A stretch of 10,790 bases of DNA from an uncultured Lachnospiraceae bacterium (GTDB lineage Bacteria; Bacillota_A; Clostridia; Lachnospirales; Lachnospiraceae): positions 1-10,790 of the forward strand of contig CAJKKX010000033.1 in the NCBI GenBank assembly GCA_905200565.1, given 5' to 3'. The notes below the pieces were generated by a model that made no database searches, was not told the DNA's origin, and worked only from the letters and a program-made list of their open reading frames with translations. How positions within the stretch are numbered: position 1 is the stretch's first letter; every line of letters begins with the position of its first letter. The position numbers and the translations under genes were made by a program. Of this stretch, positions 1-6,943 are shown one piece after another.

Positions 1-82
1 GCTCATCCGTCCGGCTTCCGATATATCTGCCCAGCGTATTCCCGTATGTTTTCCCATGACGTATCAAAATGATCTTAAGCAT
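1..82 (-). CDS. cobC: Alpha-ribazole phosphatase CobC, N-terminal fragment (runs off left edge)
   Basis: Only the first 27 codons are inside the window. The ATG at 82-80 opens a frame that begins MLKIILIRHGKTYGN and continues through an RYIGSRTDE segment without a stop to the window edge. An LIRHG(K/E)T stretch after a short hydrophobic beta strand is the phosphohistidine motif of the histidine phosphatase (phosphoglycerate mutase-like) superfamily; the His of RHG is the residue phosphorylated during catalysis. The RYIG..TDE continuation is typical of CobC, which removes the 5'-phosphate from alpha-ribazole phosphate or from adenosylcobalamin phosphate in nucleotide-loop assembly. The start overlaps the stop of the preceding CobU-like gene by 8 bp (75-82), suggesting translational coupling. 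Only the N-terminus is visible, so another histidine phosphatase cannot be fully excluded, but the cob operon context makes CobC by far the best call. Confidence 0.82.
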   Translation of the reverse strand, partial: MLKIILIRHGKTYGNTLGRYIGSRTDE

Positions 83-461
83 TCTTGATCACCGTCCCGA
101 TTCCGCATACCACCCGTATCACCTGATTGCTTTTTGCCGCAATCCTGGTGCAGATGCGCCCCGTCGTTTCCCGGTAATTCCTGTCAAACGCATCTATGGG
201 AACCACGCCGCAGCCCAGCTCGTTCGTAATCAGAAGTATGCGGGGATTCGAAGCAAGAAGCCTGTCCTCAAGCCCCTGAAAATCCCAGTTTTCTTTCAGT
301 CCCTTTTTCACCCATTCATGAAAATGATACATACACCTGCACTGGAAAATTTCTTCAAAAGACGCCAGCGCCCCGTCCGTCATATCCTCATCTTTCAGCC
401 CGAACCGAAACTTTGCATACTCCTTTTTTCCCTGAAAAGCGCCGCCTGTAATCAGCTTCAT
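75..461 (-). CDS. Short CobU/CobP-like protein (second cobinamide kinase/guanylyltransferase paralogue)
   Basis: This 128-residue protein has the fold signature of CobU at both ends but is shorter than the usual 170-180 residues. The N-terminus has a P-loop-like GGAFQGKK (residues 6-13), with Lys where the Ser/Thr of GKS/T is expected. The C-terminal third, ITNELGCGVVP (78-88) followed by RNYRETTGRICTRIA (94-108) and a hydrophobic VVCGIG strand, closely matches the C-terminus of known CobU proteins. The central RIxxHRxxR segment holding the guanylylated histidine is absent. It therefore probably cannot do the complete kinase plus GMP-transfer reaction alone; a degenerate, accessory or partner role beside the full-length CobU upstream is an inference. 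It starts 18 bp after the cobS stop, with GAGGAG and AGGA purine tracts ahead of the ATG, and its 3' end overlaps cobC by 8 bp. Assignment to the CobU family is fairly firm; enzymatic activity is uncertain. Confidence 0.75.
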   Translation of the reverse strand: MKLITGGAFQGKKEYAKFRFGLKDEDMTDGALASFEEIFQCRCMYHFHEWVKKGLKENWDFQGLEDRLLASNPRILLITNELGCGVVPIDAFDRNYRETTGRICTRIAAKSNQVIRVVCGIGTVIKNA

Positions 462-479
462 AAGTCCTGTTTCTCCTCA

Positions 480-1250
480 TCACATTCTCATAATTATTTC
501 TCCCGCTACGCAGGAAAACGCAATCACCAGCTCGCACATCTGCGTATGGAATCCTGCCAAATCCCCCGTAATGCCGCCAAACTCTTTCATCGACATTTTA
601 TAATAATACAGGTATTCCAAAGCAGCCCCCAGCACGGCGCAGCCTCCGATGACCGGGCTGTACCAAAGCATCAGGGCAATACAGACAGCCGCATAAACGA
701 CACAAACTACTTTCACGCAAGTTTTCTGCGCCCCGTCGGAAAATGCCGCCGCAAGCCCGGTATTCTTTGCCATAGGAAAGGCCGCAATCGAAAACCCTGC
801 CAGCGCCCTGGACAGGACAAACCCCATACACACCACCGGAAGTCCGGTAAGCGTCAGCTCATGATAAACGCCCAGATACGCCAGAAAATACACCACAGCC
901 GTAAGGATTGCAAATGCCCCCGCATGGGAATCCTTCAGAATTTCCAGCTTTCTCTCTCTTGGCTGATAAGAGTGAAGGGCGTCGGAGGTATCCAGAAGCC
1001 CGTCCAGATGAATCCCGCCTGTCACCATGACAGGAATCAAAAGAAGCGCCACGGCATAAAAAATACGGCTGTTCACAAGTCTCATTCCCCAAAAGCCCCA
1101 CATCCAGGAAATCCCCCCGATGATGACGCCAATCAGAGGAAAGAAACACATGACATACCTCATATTTTCCTTTGTCCACTCACTTTTCGGCATCGGTATT
1201 TTTGAATACATGGAAAAGGCAATCTTAAAACTGTTCCACAATCTTCCCAT
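480..1250 (-). CDS. cobS: Adenosylcobinamide-GDP ribazoletransferase (cobalamin synthase) CobS
   Basis: CobS is the integral membrane enzyme that joins adenosylcobinamide-GDP to alpha-ribazole (or its phosphate), releasing GMP and completing the cobamide. The 256-residue product has the family motifs GGIHLDGLLDTSDAL (78-92), LKDSHAGAFA (105-114) and FGGITGDLAGFHTQ (224-237). These acidic clusters are conserved in CobS and probably bind metal and phosphate. Hydrophobic segments lie roughly at 33-55, 62-80, 113-131, 136-158, 178-196, 198-218 and 236-252, fitting a polytopic protein. The start was set at the ATG at 1250 (MGRLWNSFKIAFSMYSKIPMP). It has an AGGA tract at 7-base spacing, and the family normally starts with this kind of FxxAxxxxxxIPMP segment. 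An in-frame ATG 11 codons upstream lies inside cobU and is less likely. The gap to the cobU stop is 4 bp. Confidence 0.93.
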   Translation of the reverse strand: MGRLWNSFKIAFSMYSKIPMPKSEWTKENMRYVMCFFPLIGVIIGGISWMWGFWGMRLVNSRIFYAVALLLIPVMVTGGIHLDGLLDTSDALHSYQPRERKLEILKDSHAGAFAILTAVVYFLAYLGVYHELTLTGLPVVCMGFVLSRALAGFSIAAFPMAKNTGLAAAFSDGAQKTCVKVVCVVYAAVCIALMLWYSPVIGGCAVLGAALEYLYYYKMSMKEFGGITGDLAGFHTQMCELVIAFSCVAGEIIMRM

Positions 1251-1254
1251 TTTT

Positions 1255-1770
1255 CTATCCTTTCCGCACCAGGGGAATCCCATATACCACCTCTGTCACT
1301 GTCGTGGCAAGCTTTGCGATTTCCCGGTTCATCTCTCCTAAATATGCCTGATAGCGTGTCGTCTCTGAATCATACTCCATGCCGTCGGAAAAAATTTCAT
1401 TTGTGACGATCACAAGCTGTCCCGCCTGTGCGTCCACCTTCCGAATACCCTCCAGAATCTCAAAAACCGTATGCTCCTTTGCCCCGTCCTCCCGGTACAT
1501 TTCATTCGCAGTAAGATTTGACATGCACTCCAAAAGTACGCAGGCCCCCTCCGGTACTTCCACATTTTTTAGTCCCGTATAGCACTCAATCGTCGTAAAG
1601 TTTTTCTCTGCCCGCATCTTCCGGTGCCGTTCAATCCTCCGGCGGCTCTCTTCATCAAAGGGAAACATCGTCGCAATATAAATTCTGTCCCTGTCTCCAA
1701 AGCCCATAACGACCCCTTCTGCATAGGCAGACTTCCCGCTTCCGCTTCCCCCCGTAATCAATGTTATCAT
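1255..1770 (-). CDS. cobU: Bifunctional adenosylcobinamide kinase / adenosylcobinamide-phosphate guanylyltransferase CobU
   Basis: CobU phosphorylates adenosylcobinamide and then transfers GMP from GTP to give adenosylcobinamide-GDP, the substrate of CobS. The 171-residue protein is of normal family length. It has a clean Walker A loop GGSGSGKS (residues 7-14), the RIERHRKMR segment (45-53) whose histidine corresponds to the guanylylated His of characterised CobU, an LLECMSNLTANEM strand/helix (79-91), and VTNEIFSDG (122-130). The last replaces the more usual NEVGxGIVP and is the one divergent motif. The ATG at 1770 follows an AGGAG tract at 6-base spacing that overlaps the cobT stop region; the cobT-cobU gap is 9 bp and the gap to cobS is 4 bp. 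A second, shorter CobU-like gene lies two positions downstream. Function assignment is confident. Confidence 0.93.
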   Translation of the reverse strand: MITLITGGSGSGKSAYAEGVVMGFGDRDRIYIATMFPFDEESRRRIERHRKMRAEKNFTTIECYTGLKNVEVPEGACVLLECMSNLTANEMYREDGAKEHTVFEILEGIRKVDAQAGQLVIVTNEIFSDGMEYDSETTRYQAYLGEMNREIAKLATTVTEVVYGIPLVRKG

Positions 1771-1779
1771 CGGCTTCTC

Positions 1780-2829
1780 CTAATCCAACGGCTGATAAGC
1801 CTCCATGCCCCAGTTTTCAAAGTCTTTCATACTATGATAGACCGCCAGCCCTGTATCCAGAAGCGGGAAGAGATTCAACGCTCCCGTTCCCTCGCCAAGA
1901 CACATATCGCAGTGCAGCGGCGCTTCCTTTCCCAGCTTTTCCAGAAGCAGCGCCCCCGCAGGCTCCTTTGACACATGGGACGCCAGCATATAGTCTTTTG
2001 CCAGAGGGCATATCGCTGCCGCCGCCACGGCTGCCGTAGCAGAAATCACCCCGTCAATCACGACCGGAATGTGAAGCGCAGCTCCGCCCAGATACAGCCC
2101 TACAAGGGCGGCAATATCAAAACCCCCGACCTTTGCCAGCACATCCACCGCATCGTTTTTATCCGGCTTGTGAAGCTCTATCGCTTTCTGAATGGCGTTG
2201 ATTTTCCGCATCAGCCCCTCAGTCGAAAGCCCTGCTCCCCTTCCGGTCATCTTCTCAACCGGAAGCTCCAAAAGCACAGACGCCACCGCGCTGCTGGTCG
2301 TGGTATTACCGATTCCCATTTCCCCTGTGGCAATGATCTGATACCCCTTTTCCTTCATCAGCCCTGCCACTTCGATTCCCGTCTCAATGGCTCGTACCGC
2401 CTGTTCCCTGCTCATAGCAGGCTCTTTTACCATATTTTTCGTCCCATAGGCGATTTTCCGGTTCAGAATGCTTACCTCTGCGGCAACGCCCACATCCACG
2501 GGAAACATATCGCACCCCACGCTTTTGCACATAATGCTGGAAGCCGCCTTTCCCAGGACAAAGTTTTCCGTCACCAGCGCGGTAATCTCCTGTCCTGTCT
2601 GTGTGACTCCTTCCTCTACCACGCCGTTATCCGCGCACATGGGAACCAGCGCCCTTTTCTCCAGGCGGACGTCCGGATTCCCTGTAATTCCCGCTATCTG
2701 CACCACCATGTCCTCCAGCTTTCCCAGGCTGTGAAGCGGATGCGCAATGCTGTCCCAGCGCTTTCTGCTGTATTCCATCGCCGCCTCGTCCAGAGGTACG
2801 ATTTTCTCTAACGTTTCCTGTAAATCCAT
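1780..2829 (-). CDS. cobT: Nicotinate-nucleotide--dimethylbenzimidazole phosphoribosyltransferase CobT
   Basis: CobT transfers phosphoribose from nicotinate mononucleotide to the lower-ligand base, giving the alpha-ribazole phosphate that CobS/CobC use. The 349-residue length is normal for the family. Visible motifs in order are HSLGKLE (33-39), ADNGV (66-70), GEMGIGNTTTSSA (169-181), the GRGAGL turn (196-201), KVGGFDIAAL (233-242), IDGVISATAA (258-267), ASHVSKEPA (283-291), and the catalytic-glutamate segment GEGTGA (312-317, Glu313). All hallmark residues seem intact. The ATG at 2829 is preceded by a strong AAGGAGG ribosome site that overlaps the cbiA stop codon, with an 8-base spacer; the cbiA-cobT gap is only 13 bp. 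No lower-ligand base synthesis genes (bza/bluB) occur in the window, so which base is attached cannot be read from this sequence. Confidence 0.96.
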   Translation of the reverse strand: MDLQETLEKIVPLDEAAMEYSRKRWDSIAHPLHSLGKLEDMVVQIAGITGNPDVRLEKRALVPMCADNGVVEEGVTQTGQEITALVTENFVLGKAASSIMCKSVGCDMFPVDVGVAAEVSILNRKIAYGTKNMVKEPAMSREQAVRAIETGIEVAGLMKEKGYQIIATGEMGIGNTTTSSAVASVLLELPVEKMTGRGAGLSTEGLMRKINAIQKAIELHKPDKNDAVDVLAKVGGFDIAALVGLYLGGAALHIPVVIDGVISATAAVAAAAICPLAKDYMLASHVSKEPAGALLLEKLGKEAPLHCDMCLGEGTGALNLFPLLDTGLAVYHSMKDFENWGMEAYQPLD

Positions 2830-2842
2830 GTGTCTTTCCTCC

Positions 2843-4222
2843 TTATTTCCTCTTTTGAAACCTGCGGCAGACGTTTAAAAATGCTTTCGCAAGCTTTGGA
2901 TTCCCATAATAATAAAAATGAGGAAAACCTGCCAGCATCGTATCGGTACTATGGATACATTCCCATCCCCTGCCGCTTTCCGGCTTCTGCGCATAAAAGT
3001 CCGTCCCGCAGCTTGTCGAATCAAAATAGTGGAATTCATGGGCAGGACAAGCGCCAATCTCCTCGCCAAATACCGTCCCTTCCTTTTTTCTGACGGAAAT
3101 ATATCCAAAGCGGGAAAGCTTTGGCGTCTTATATGCCCTTCCATGAATGGCTCCCACACCGGCACAGGGATTTCCTTTGGCATCTTCAAAGGTATCATGC
3201 AGGTACATAAAACCTCCGCATTCCGCCATCGCAGGCATTCCCCGCTTAAGCTCCTCTCTGATTTCCTCCCTGAGCGCAGCGTTTTTTTCAAGCTGTCTGC
3301 CGAAAAGCTCCGGATAGCCCCCGTACAGCAAAAGCCCGTCCAGATTTTCGGGCAGTCTGCCATCCCTGACAGGCGAAAACGGTATCAGTTCCGCCCCCAT
3401 ATCCTTTAAAAGCTCCAGGTTATCCTCATACAGAAAACAGAACGCCTCATCCTGCGCAAGACCGATGCGCACCTTTTCCTGTCCCTCGCACATGCTGTTT
3501 TCCTCTTCGGCGCAATCTGTTTCTTCATACTCTCCCGCACTGTCCGCCAGTTCCAAAAGACCGTCCAGGTCCAGTGTTCCTTCCAAAATCTGTGCCAGGC
3601 GGCAGAGCTTTTCCCGAAAGCCCTCCACTTCATCCGGCATGACCAGACCCAGATGCCTGCTCTCAATCGCACACTCCTCCACCTTCGGCACATAGCCGTA
3701 CACCCGGATTCCCAGCTCCTCTTCCGTCATTTTTTTCACCCGTGGATAAAGCATGGGGGACATCTGATTGAAAATCACACCTTTGATCCGGCTGTCCTTC
3801 CGGAACCGGACAAAGCCTTCTATATAAGGCAGTATGGACACGCTCATGCCCTTGCAGTTTACAATCAGGACAGCCGGGGTATCCGTAACCCGCGCCAGGT
3901 CGTAGGCGCTTGCCTTTGTGGTCGTCCCCCCCACTCCGTCATAATAGCCCATAACGCCTTCCATCACCGCCAGACCGCAGCCCTTACTGTTTTTCGCCAA
4001 CAGATGTCTTACTGTCTTTTCATCCGCAAAAAAGGTGTCCAGATTCCGGGACTTCGTACCGATGACCTTTGTATGGAACATCGGGTCAATGTAATCCGGC
4101 CCGCATTTAAAAGACGCCGGAGTCAGCCCGCGGTTTACAAACGCCTGTAGAATTCCGCAGGTAAGCAGGGTTTTTCCGCTTCCGCTCGCGCCTGCGGTCA
4201 AAAGAAACCGGTGTATCTTCAT
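2843..4222 (-). CDS. cbiA: Cobyrinate a,c-diamide synthase CbiA
   Basis: CbiA uses glutamine and ATP to amidate the a and c carboxylates of cobyrinic acid. The 459-residue protein has an N-terminal dethiobiotin synthetase-like ATPase domain with P-loop GASGSGKT (11-18), CGPDYIDPMFH (40-50) and EGVMGYYDG (88-96), then ESRHLGL (187-193). A class I glutamine amidotransferase domain of the triad type follows: GGYPE (301-305), AECGGFMYL (333-341) with the presumed nucleophile Cys335, and HEFHYF (395-400). Between the two domains, residues about 228-250 form an acidic, Cys-containing low-complexity linker. CbiA rather than CbiP is indicated by the length, the CGPDYIDP and EGVMGYYDG motifs, and the short C-terminus. 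The ATG at 4222 has an AGAAGGA tract at 6-base spacing and lies 16 bp after the cbiJET stop. No sign of disruption. Confidence 0.95.
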   Translation of the reverse strand: MKIHRFLLTAGASGSGKTLLTCGILQAFVNRGLTPASFKCGPDYIDPMFHTKVIGTKSRNLDTFFADEKTVRHLLAKNSKGCGLAVMEGVMGYYDGVGGTTTKASAYDLARVTDTPAVLIVNCKGMSVSILPYIEGFVRFRKDSRIKGVIFNQMSPMLYPRVKKMTEEELGIRVYGYVPKVEECAIESRHLGLVMPDEVEGFREKLCRLAQILEGTLDLDGLLELADSAGEYEETDCAEEENSMCEGQEKVRIGLAQDEAFCFLYEDNLELLKDMGAELIPFSPVRDGRLPENLDGLLLYGGYPELFGRQLEKNAALREEIREELKRGMPAMAECGGFMYLHDTFEDAKGNPCAGVGAIHGRAYKTPKLSRFGYISVRKKEGTVFGEEIGACPAHEFHYFDSTSCGTDFYAQKPESGRGWECIHSTDTMLAGFPHFYYYGNPKLAKAFLNVCRRFQKRK

Positions 4223-4238
4223 AACGATTCCTTCTTTC

Positions 4239-6218
4239 TTATTCCCGCCGCCCTTTTCCCGTGCAGGAAATAATTGTAATTGGATTTTCCCCTGTCATCA
4301 TGTGATAGGCTCCCGCTGTTTTTGCCCTGCTGACCGCCGCCTGAATGATTTCCGTATCTTCCACGGGCAATGCGTTCAGGCAATGCAGAACCTCCGAAAC
4401 GGTCTCAAGGGCAATGCAGTTTACCACCATCCTTACTTCCGGGTTTTTCTTAAGAAGCAGCTCCATGATTTCCTTCATCTTCCCGGAAGAGCCGCCGATA
4501 AACGCATGGGTGGGCGCCTGCAAATCCTCCATTGCCAAAGGCGCTTCCCCCTCTACGATTTCCAGGTTCTCTGCTGCAAATTTCATCTTATTTTTCTTCA
4601 AAAGCTCCACGGCCAAAGGTTTCTTTTCGATGGCATAGACCTTTCCCTCCGGCATCCGCACCGCCATTTCCACAGCGACAGAGCCTGTGCCCGCGCCGAT
4701 ATCGTAGCATACGGAATCTTTTCGCAGTCCCAGCTTGGAAAGAGAAATCGTCCGTATCTCCTCTTTCGTCATAGGCACCTTATCCCTGATAAATTCCCCA
4801 TCCCGGATTCCATGAGTCACCGGAAGCTCCTCATACTCCTCATTTTCAATGCACACCACGCTGAGCGCATCTGCCTGATATCCCAGAAAATCCTGCGGCT
4901 TCCCATGAAGAATTTTTTCTTCCCGGTAAGAAAGCCGCTCCCCGGTATACATCGTCACATTTCCAAGCCCATATTCCAGGAGCTTTTCTGCCGTAGAAGC
5001 AATCCCGTCTGCGGTGCCCAGAATGGAGAACACCCTGTTATGATGCTTCGCAAGAGAAACCAGATTGCTGCTCCTCCCGTGGGAACTGGTGATGACTGCG
5101 TCATCCCACGGCTTTCCGATACGGCTCATAAAATACGCCACAGAGGAAACCCCGCATACGAGATGCGCCTGTTTTCCAAGTACCGCAAGCAGCTTTCTCG
5201 CCCCGCTGTAAAAGCCGACGTCTCCCGACAGGACCACCGCAATTTTCTCATATTCCGGATGGTTTTCTATGTAATCCCCGATCTTTCTGCTGTCATACTC
5301 CTGGTAAACGTCCTGCCCGGCTTCCGCGCAGGCTTCCACCATCCGTTTTGCCCCTATGATTAAATCCGCCTCCCGAAGCGTCCGGGACGCCTCTTCTGTC
5401 CGGCTTTCCCTGCCTCCCATGCCGATTCCCACAAGAAAGATTTCCGCCGCAGAAGGAAGCGACAGCTTTTCGCACAGCAGTCTTTTACACGCATTTACAG
5501 AAATTCCTGTTTCCTTTAAGGGTCTTCCGATCATCACCGGAATACAGCCGCACTCCCTGGCCGCATCCAGTTTTTCCTGAAATCCTCCCGTATTTCCCGA
5601 CATCTTGGTAACCAGATACTTACAGTCCAACTGGCGCAGCATCGCCGTATTCAGTTCTTTCGAAAAAGGCCCCTGCATACAGATTAAGTTCCGCCCTTTA
5701 AATCCGAGACGCGCGCATTCCTCCGCCGCCTGTGGAAGAGAAAGTACTCTTAAAAAGACTCTGTTCTGGTAATCGGATAACGCCGTATATTTCGCCGCCT
5801 CCTTGCTTCCCGTCGTGACAAGGATATTTCCCTCTGTCTGCTCCAGAATGGCGACTGCTTCCTCCACGCTGTCAGCAAACATGCACTTTCCGTCAGCCAT
5901 ATCCCCCTGGTTTTCCCTTAAGACTCTGACATAAGAAGCGCCTGTCCTCTCACATGCTTTTTTTATGTTTTCCGTCGCGCAGACGGCGTAAGGATGCGTG
6001 GCGTCAATCACCAGCGGAAGATTCTTTTCTCTCATCAAAAGCTCCATGCCCTCCTCATCCAGCCGCTCATGAGAGATTTCCAGGCATCCGCTCTCCGGCA
6101 AAAGCTCCTTCCCGTATTCCGTAGCCACACATATATGGGCAGGAACCTTCCTTTTGCCGAGAAACTCCGCAATCAGCCTTCCCTCGGTTGTTCCTGCAAA
6201 AACAATCACTTTACACAT
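4239..6218 (-). CDS. cbiJET: Fused cobalt-precorrin-6A reductase / precorrin-7 C5-methyltransferase / C15-methyltransferase-decarboxylase (CbiJ-CbiE-CbiT)
   Basis: One 659-residue open frame carries three enzymes. Residues 1 to about 255 are CbiJ, an NADH-dependent reductase of cobalt-precorrin-6A, with GTTEGR (9-14), DATHPYA (72-78), TTGSKE (135-140) and TKMSGNTGG (204-212). Residues about 258-460 are CbiE, a tetrapyrrole-methylase-fold C5 methyltransferase, with VGIGMGG (263-269) and SGDVGFYSGA (331-340). Residues about 465-659 are CbiT, a class I SAM methyltransferase that methylates C15 and decarboxylates ring C, with an entry segment from DKVPMTKEEIRT (479), the SAM loop DIGAGTGSV (506-514), acidic Glu531, and FIGGSSG (573-579). 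CbiE-CbiT fusions (CobL type) are well known; adding CbiJ at the N-terminus links three successive steps (6A to 6B to 7 to 8). The ATG at 6218 follows an AGGGG tract at 9-base spacing and overlaps the cbiH 3' end by 13 bp. No internal stop or frameshift is seen. Confidence 0.95.
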   Translation of the reverse strand: MCKVIVFAGTTEGRLIAEFLGKRKVPAHICVATEYGKELLPESGCLEISHERLDEEGMELLMREKNLPLVIDATHPYAVCATENIKKACERTGASYVRVLRENQGDMADGKCMFADSVEEAVAILEQTEGNILVTTGSKEAAKYTALSDYQNRVFLRVLSLPQAAEECARLGFKGRNLICMQGPFSKELNTAMLRQLDCKYLVTKMSGNTGGFQEKLDAARECGCIPVMIGRPLKETGISVNACKRLLCEKLSLPSAAEIFLVGIGMGGRESRTEEASRTLREADLIIGAKRMVEACAEAGQDVYQEYDSRKIGDYIENHPEYEKIAVVLSGDVGFYSGARKLLAVLGKQAHLVCGVSSVAYFMSRIGKPWDDAVITSSHGRSSNLVSLAKHHNRVFSILGTADGIASTAEKLLEYGLGNVTMYTGERLSYREEKILHGKPQDFLGYQADALSVVCIENEEYEELPVTHGIRDGEFIRDKVPMTKEEIRTISLSKLGLRKDSVCYDIGAGTGSVAVEMAVRMPEGKVYAIEKKPLAVELLKKNKMKFAAENLEIVEGEAPLAMEDLQAPTHAFIGGSSGKMKEIMELLLKKNPEVRMVVNCIALETVSEVLHCLNALPVEDTEIIQAAVSRAKTAGAYHMMTGENPITIISCTGKGRRE

Positions 6219-6943
6219 GTCTTATAGCCCCTGGGCGTAACCATTTCCCCGCCGATTTCCATTGTCTGGGAATTGCCGATAAATACCGTAGTAAACATAT
6301 CTACCTTTGTATCTTTCAGCTCGTTTAAGGTCAGAACTTTCCTCTCTTCCCCATCTCTTCCGATGTTCCACACAATCCCGCAGACAGTCTCCGGCGCTTT
6401 ATATTCCAGCATCAGGCTGCATGCCTTTTCCAGATAGTCATGACGTTTTTTGCTGGAAGGATTGTATAAGCAAATCACAAAATCCGCTTTGGAAGCTGCC
6501 AGCAGCCTTGCCTCGATTTTCTCCCACGGAGTCAGCAAATCGCTTAAACTAATCAGGCAGAAATCATGAATCAGCGGCGCGCCCAACACTGCCGCCCCGC
6601 CGGTTGCCGCTGTAACGCCTGGTATTACCTGAAGTTCTACCTCCGGATAGTTCACTCCTGTTTCATACATTAAGCCAGACATTCCGTAAACACCTGCATC
6701 CCCGCTGCAAATCATAGAAACGGTTTTCCCTTTCTTCGCTTCCTCAAAAGCCATGATACAGCGGTCTACTTCCTTTTTCATCGGCGTCGTCATAAACTCT
6801 TTTCCGGGAAAATGCTCTTTTACAAGGTCAACGTATACCGTATACCCGATAATAACATCGCTGCTTTTCAATGCTTCTACTGCTTCTATCGTCATTTTTT
6901 CGTAGGCCCCCGGTCCGATGCCTACCACATACAATTTATTCAA
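6206..6943 (-). CDS. cbiH: Cobalt-precorrin-3B C17-methyltransferase CbiH (ring contraction)
   Basis: CbiH methylates C17 with S-adenosylmethionine and drives contraction of the macrocycle to cobalt-precorrin-4. The 245-residue protein has the tetrapyrrole methylase motifs VGIGPG (7-12), ICSGDAGVYGM (78-88) and GVTAATGGAAVLGAPL (109-124). It also has the CbiH/CobJ-specific FCLISLSDLLTPW (128-140), YNPSSKKR (160-167) and FTTVFIGNS (217-225). The initiation codon appears to be TTG at 6943-6941: it gives the expected MNKLYVVGIGPG start, has a strong GGAGGG site 6 bases upstream, and no in-frame ATG exists before the first conserved motif. The 5' end overlaps the cbiG stop by 8 bp and the 3' end overlaps cbiJET by 13 bp. 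The enzyme is the non-fused, single-domain form without an added ferredoxin-like or CbiG domain. Confidence 0.95.
   Translation of the reverse strand: MNKLYVVGIGPGAYEKMTIEAVEALKSSDVIIGYTVYVDLVKEHFPGKEFMTTPMKKEVDRCIMAFEEAKKGKTVSMICSGDAGVYGMSGLMYETGVNYPEVELQVIPGVTAATGGAAVLGAPLIHDFCLISLSDLLTPWEKIEARLLAASKADFVICLYNPSSKKRHDYLEKACSLMLEYKAPETVCGIVWNIGRDGEERKVLTLNELKDTKVDMFTTVFIGNSQTMEIGGEMVTPRGYKTCVK

Noticed and set aside
69..1205. Long plus-strand open frame (378 codons) opposite cobS and the CobU-like gene
   Set aside because: It is antisense to confidently recognised genes, its translation is rich in His, Arg, Pro and Lys with no family motifs, and it has no convincing ribosome site. It arises from codon bias of the real genes.
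1975..2811. Plus-strand open frame (278 codons) opposite cobT
   Set aside because: Antisense shadow of CobT, whose motifs are complete. The translation has no recognisable domain.
4302..5363. Plus-strand open frame (353 codons) opposite the CbiE-CbiT part of the fusion
   Set aside because: Antisense shadow with low-complexity basic composition. The minus-strand frame carries all methyltransferase motifs.
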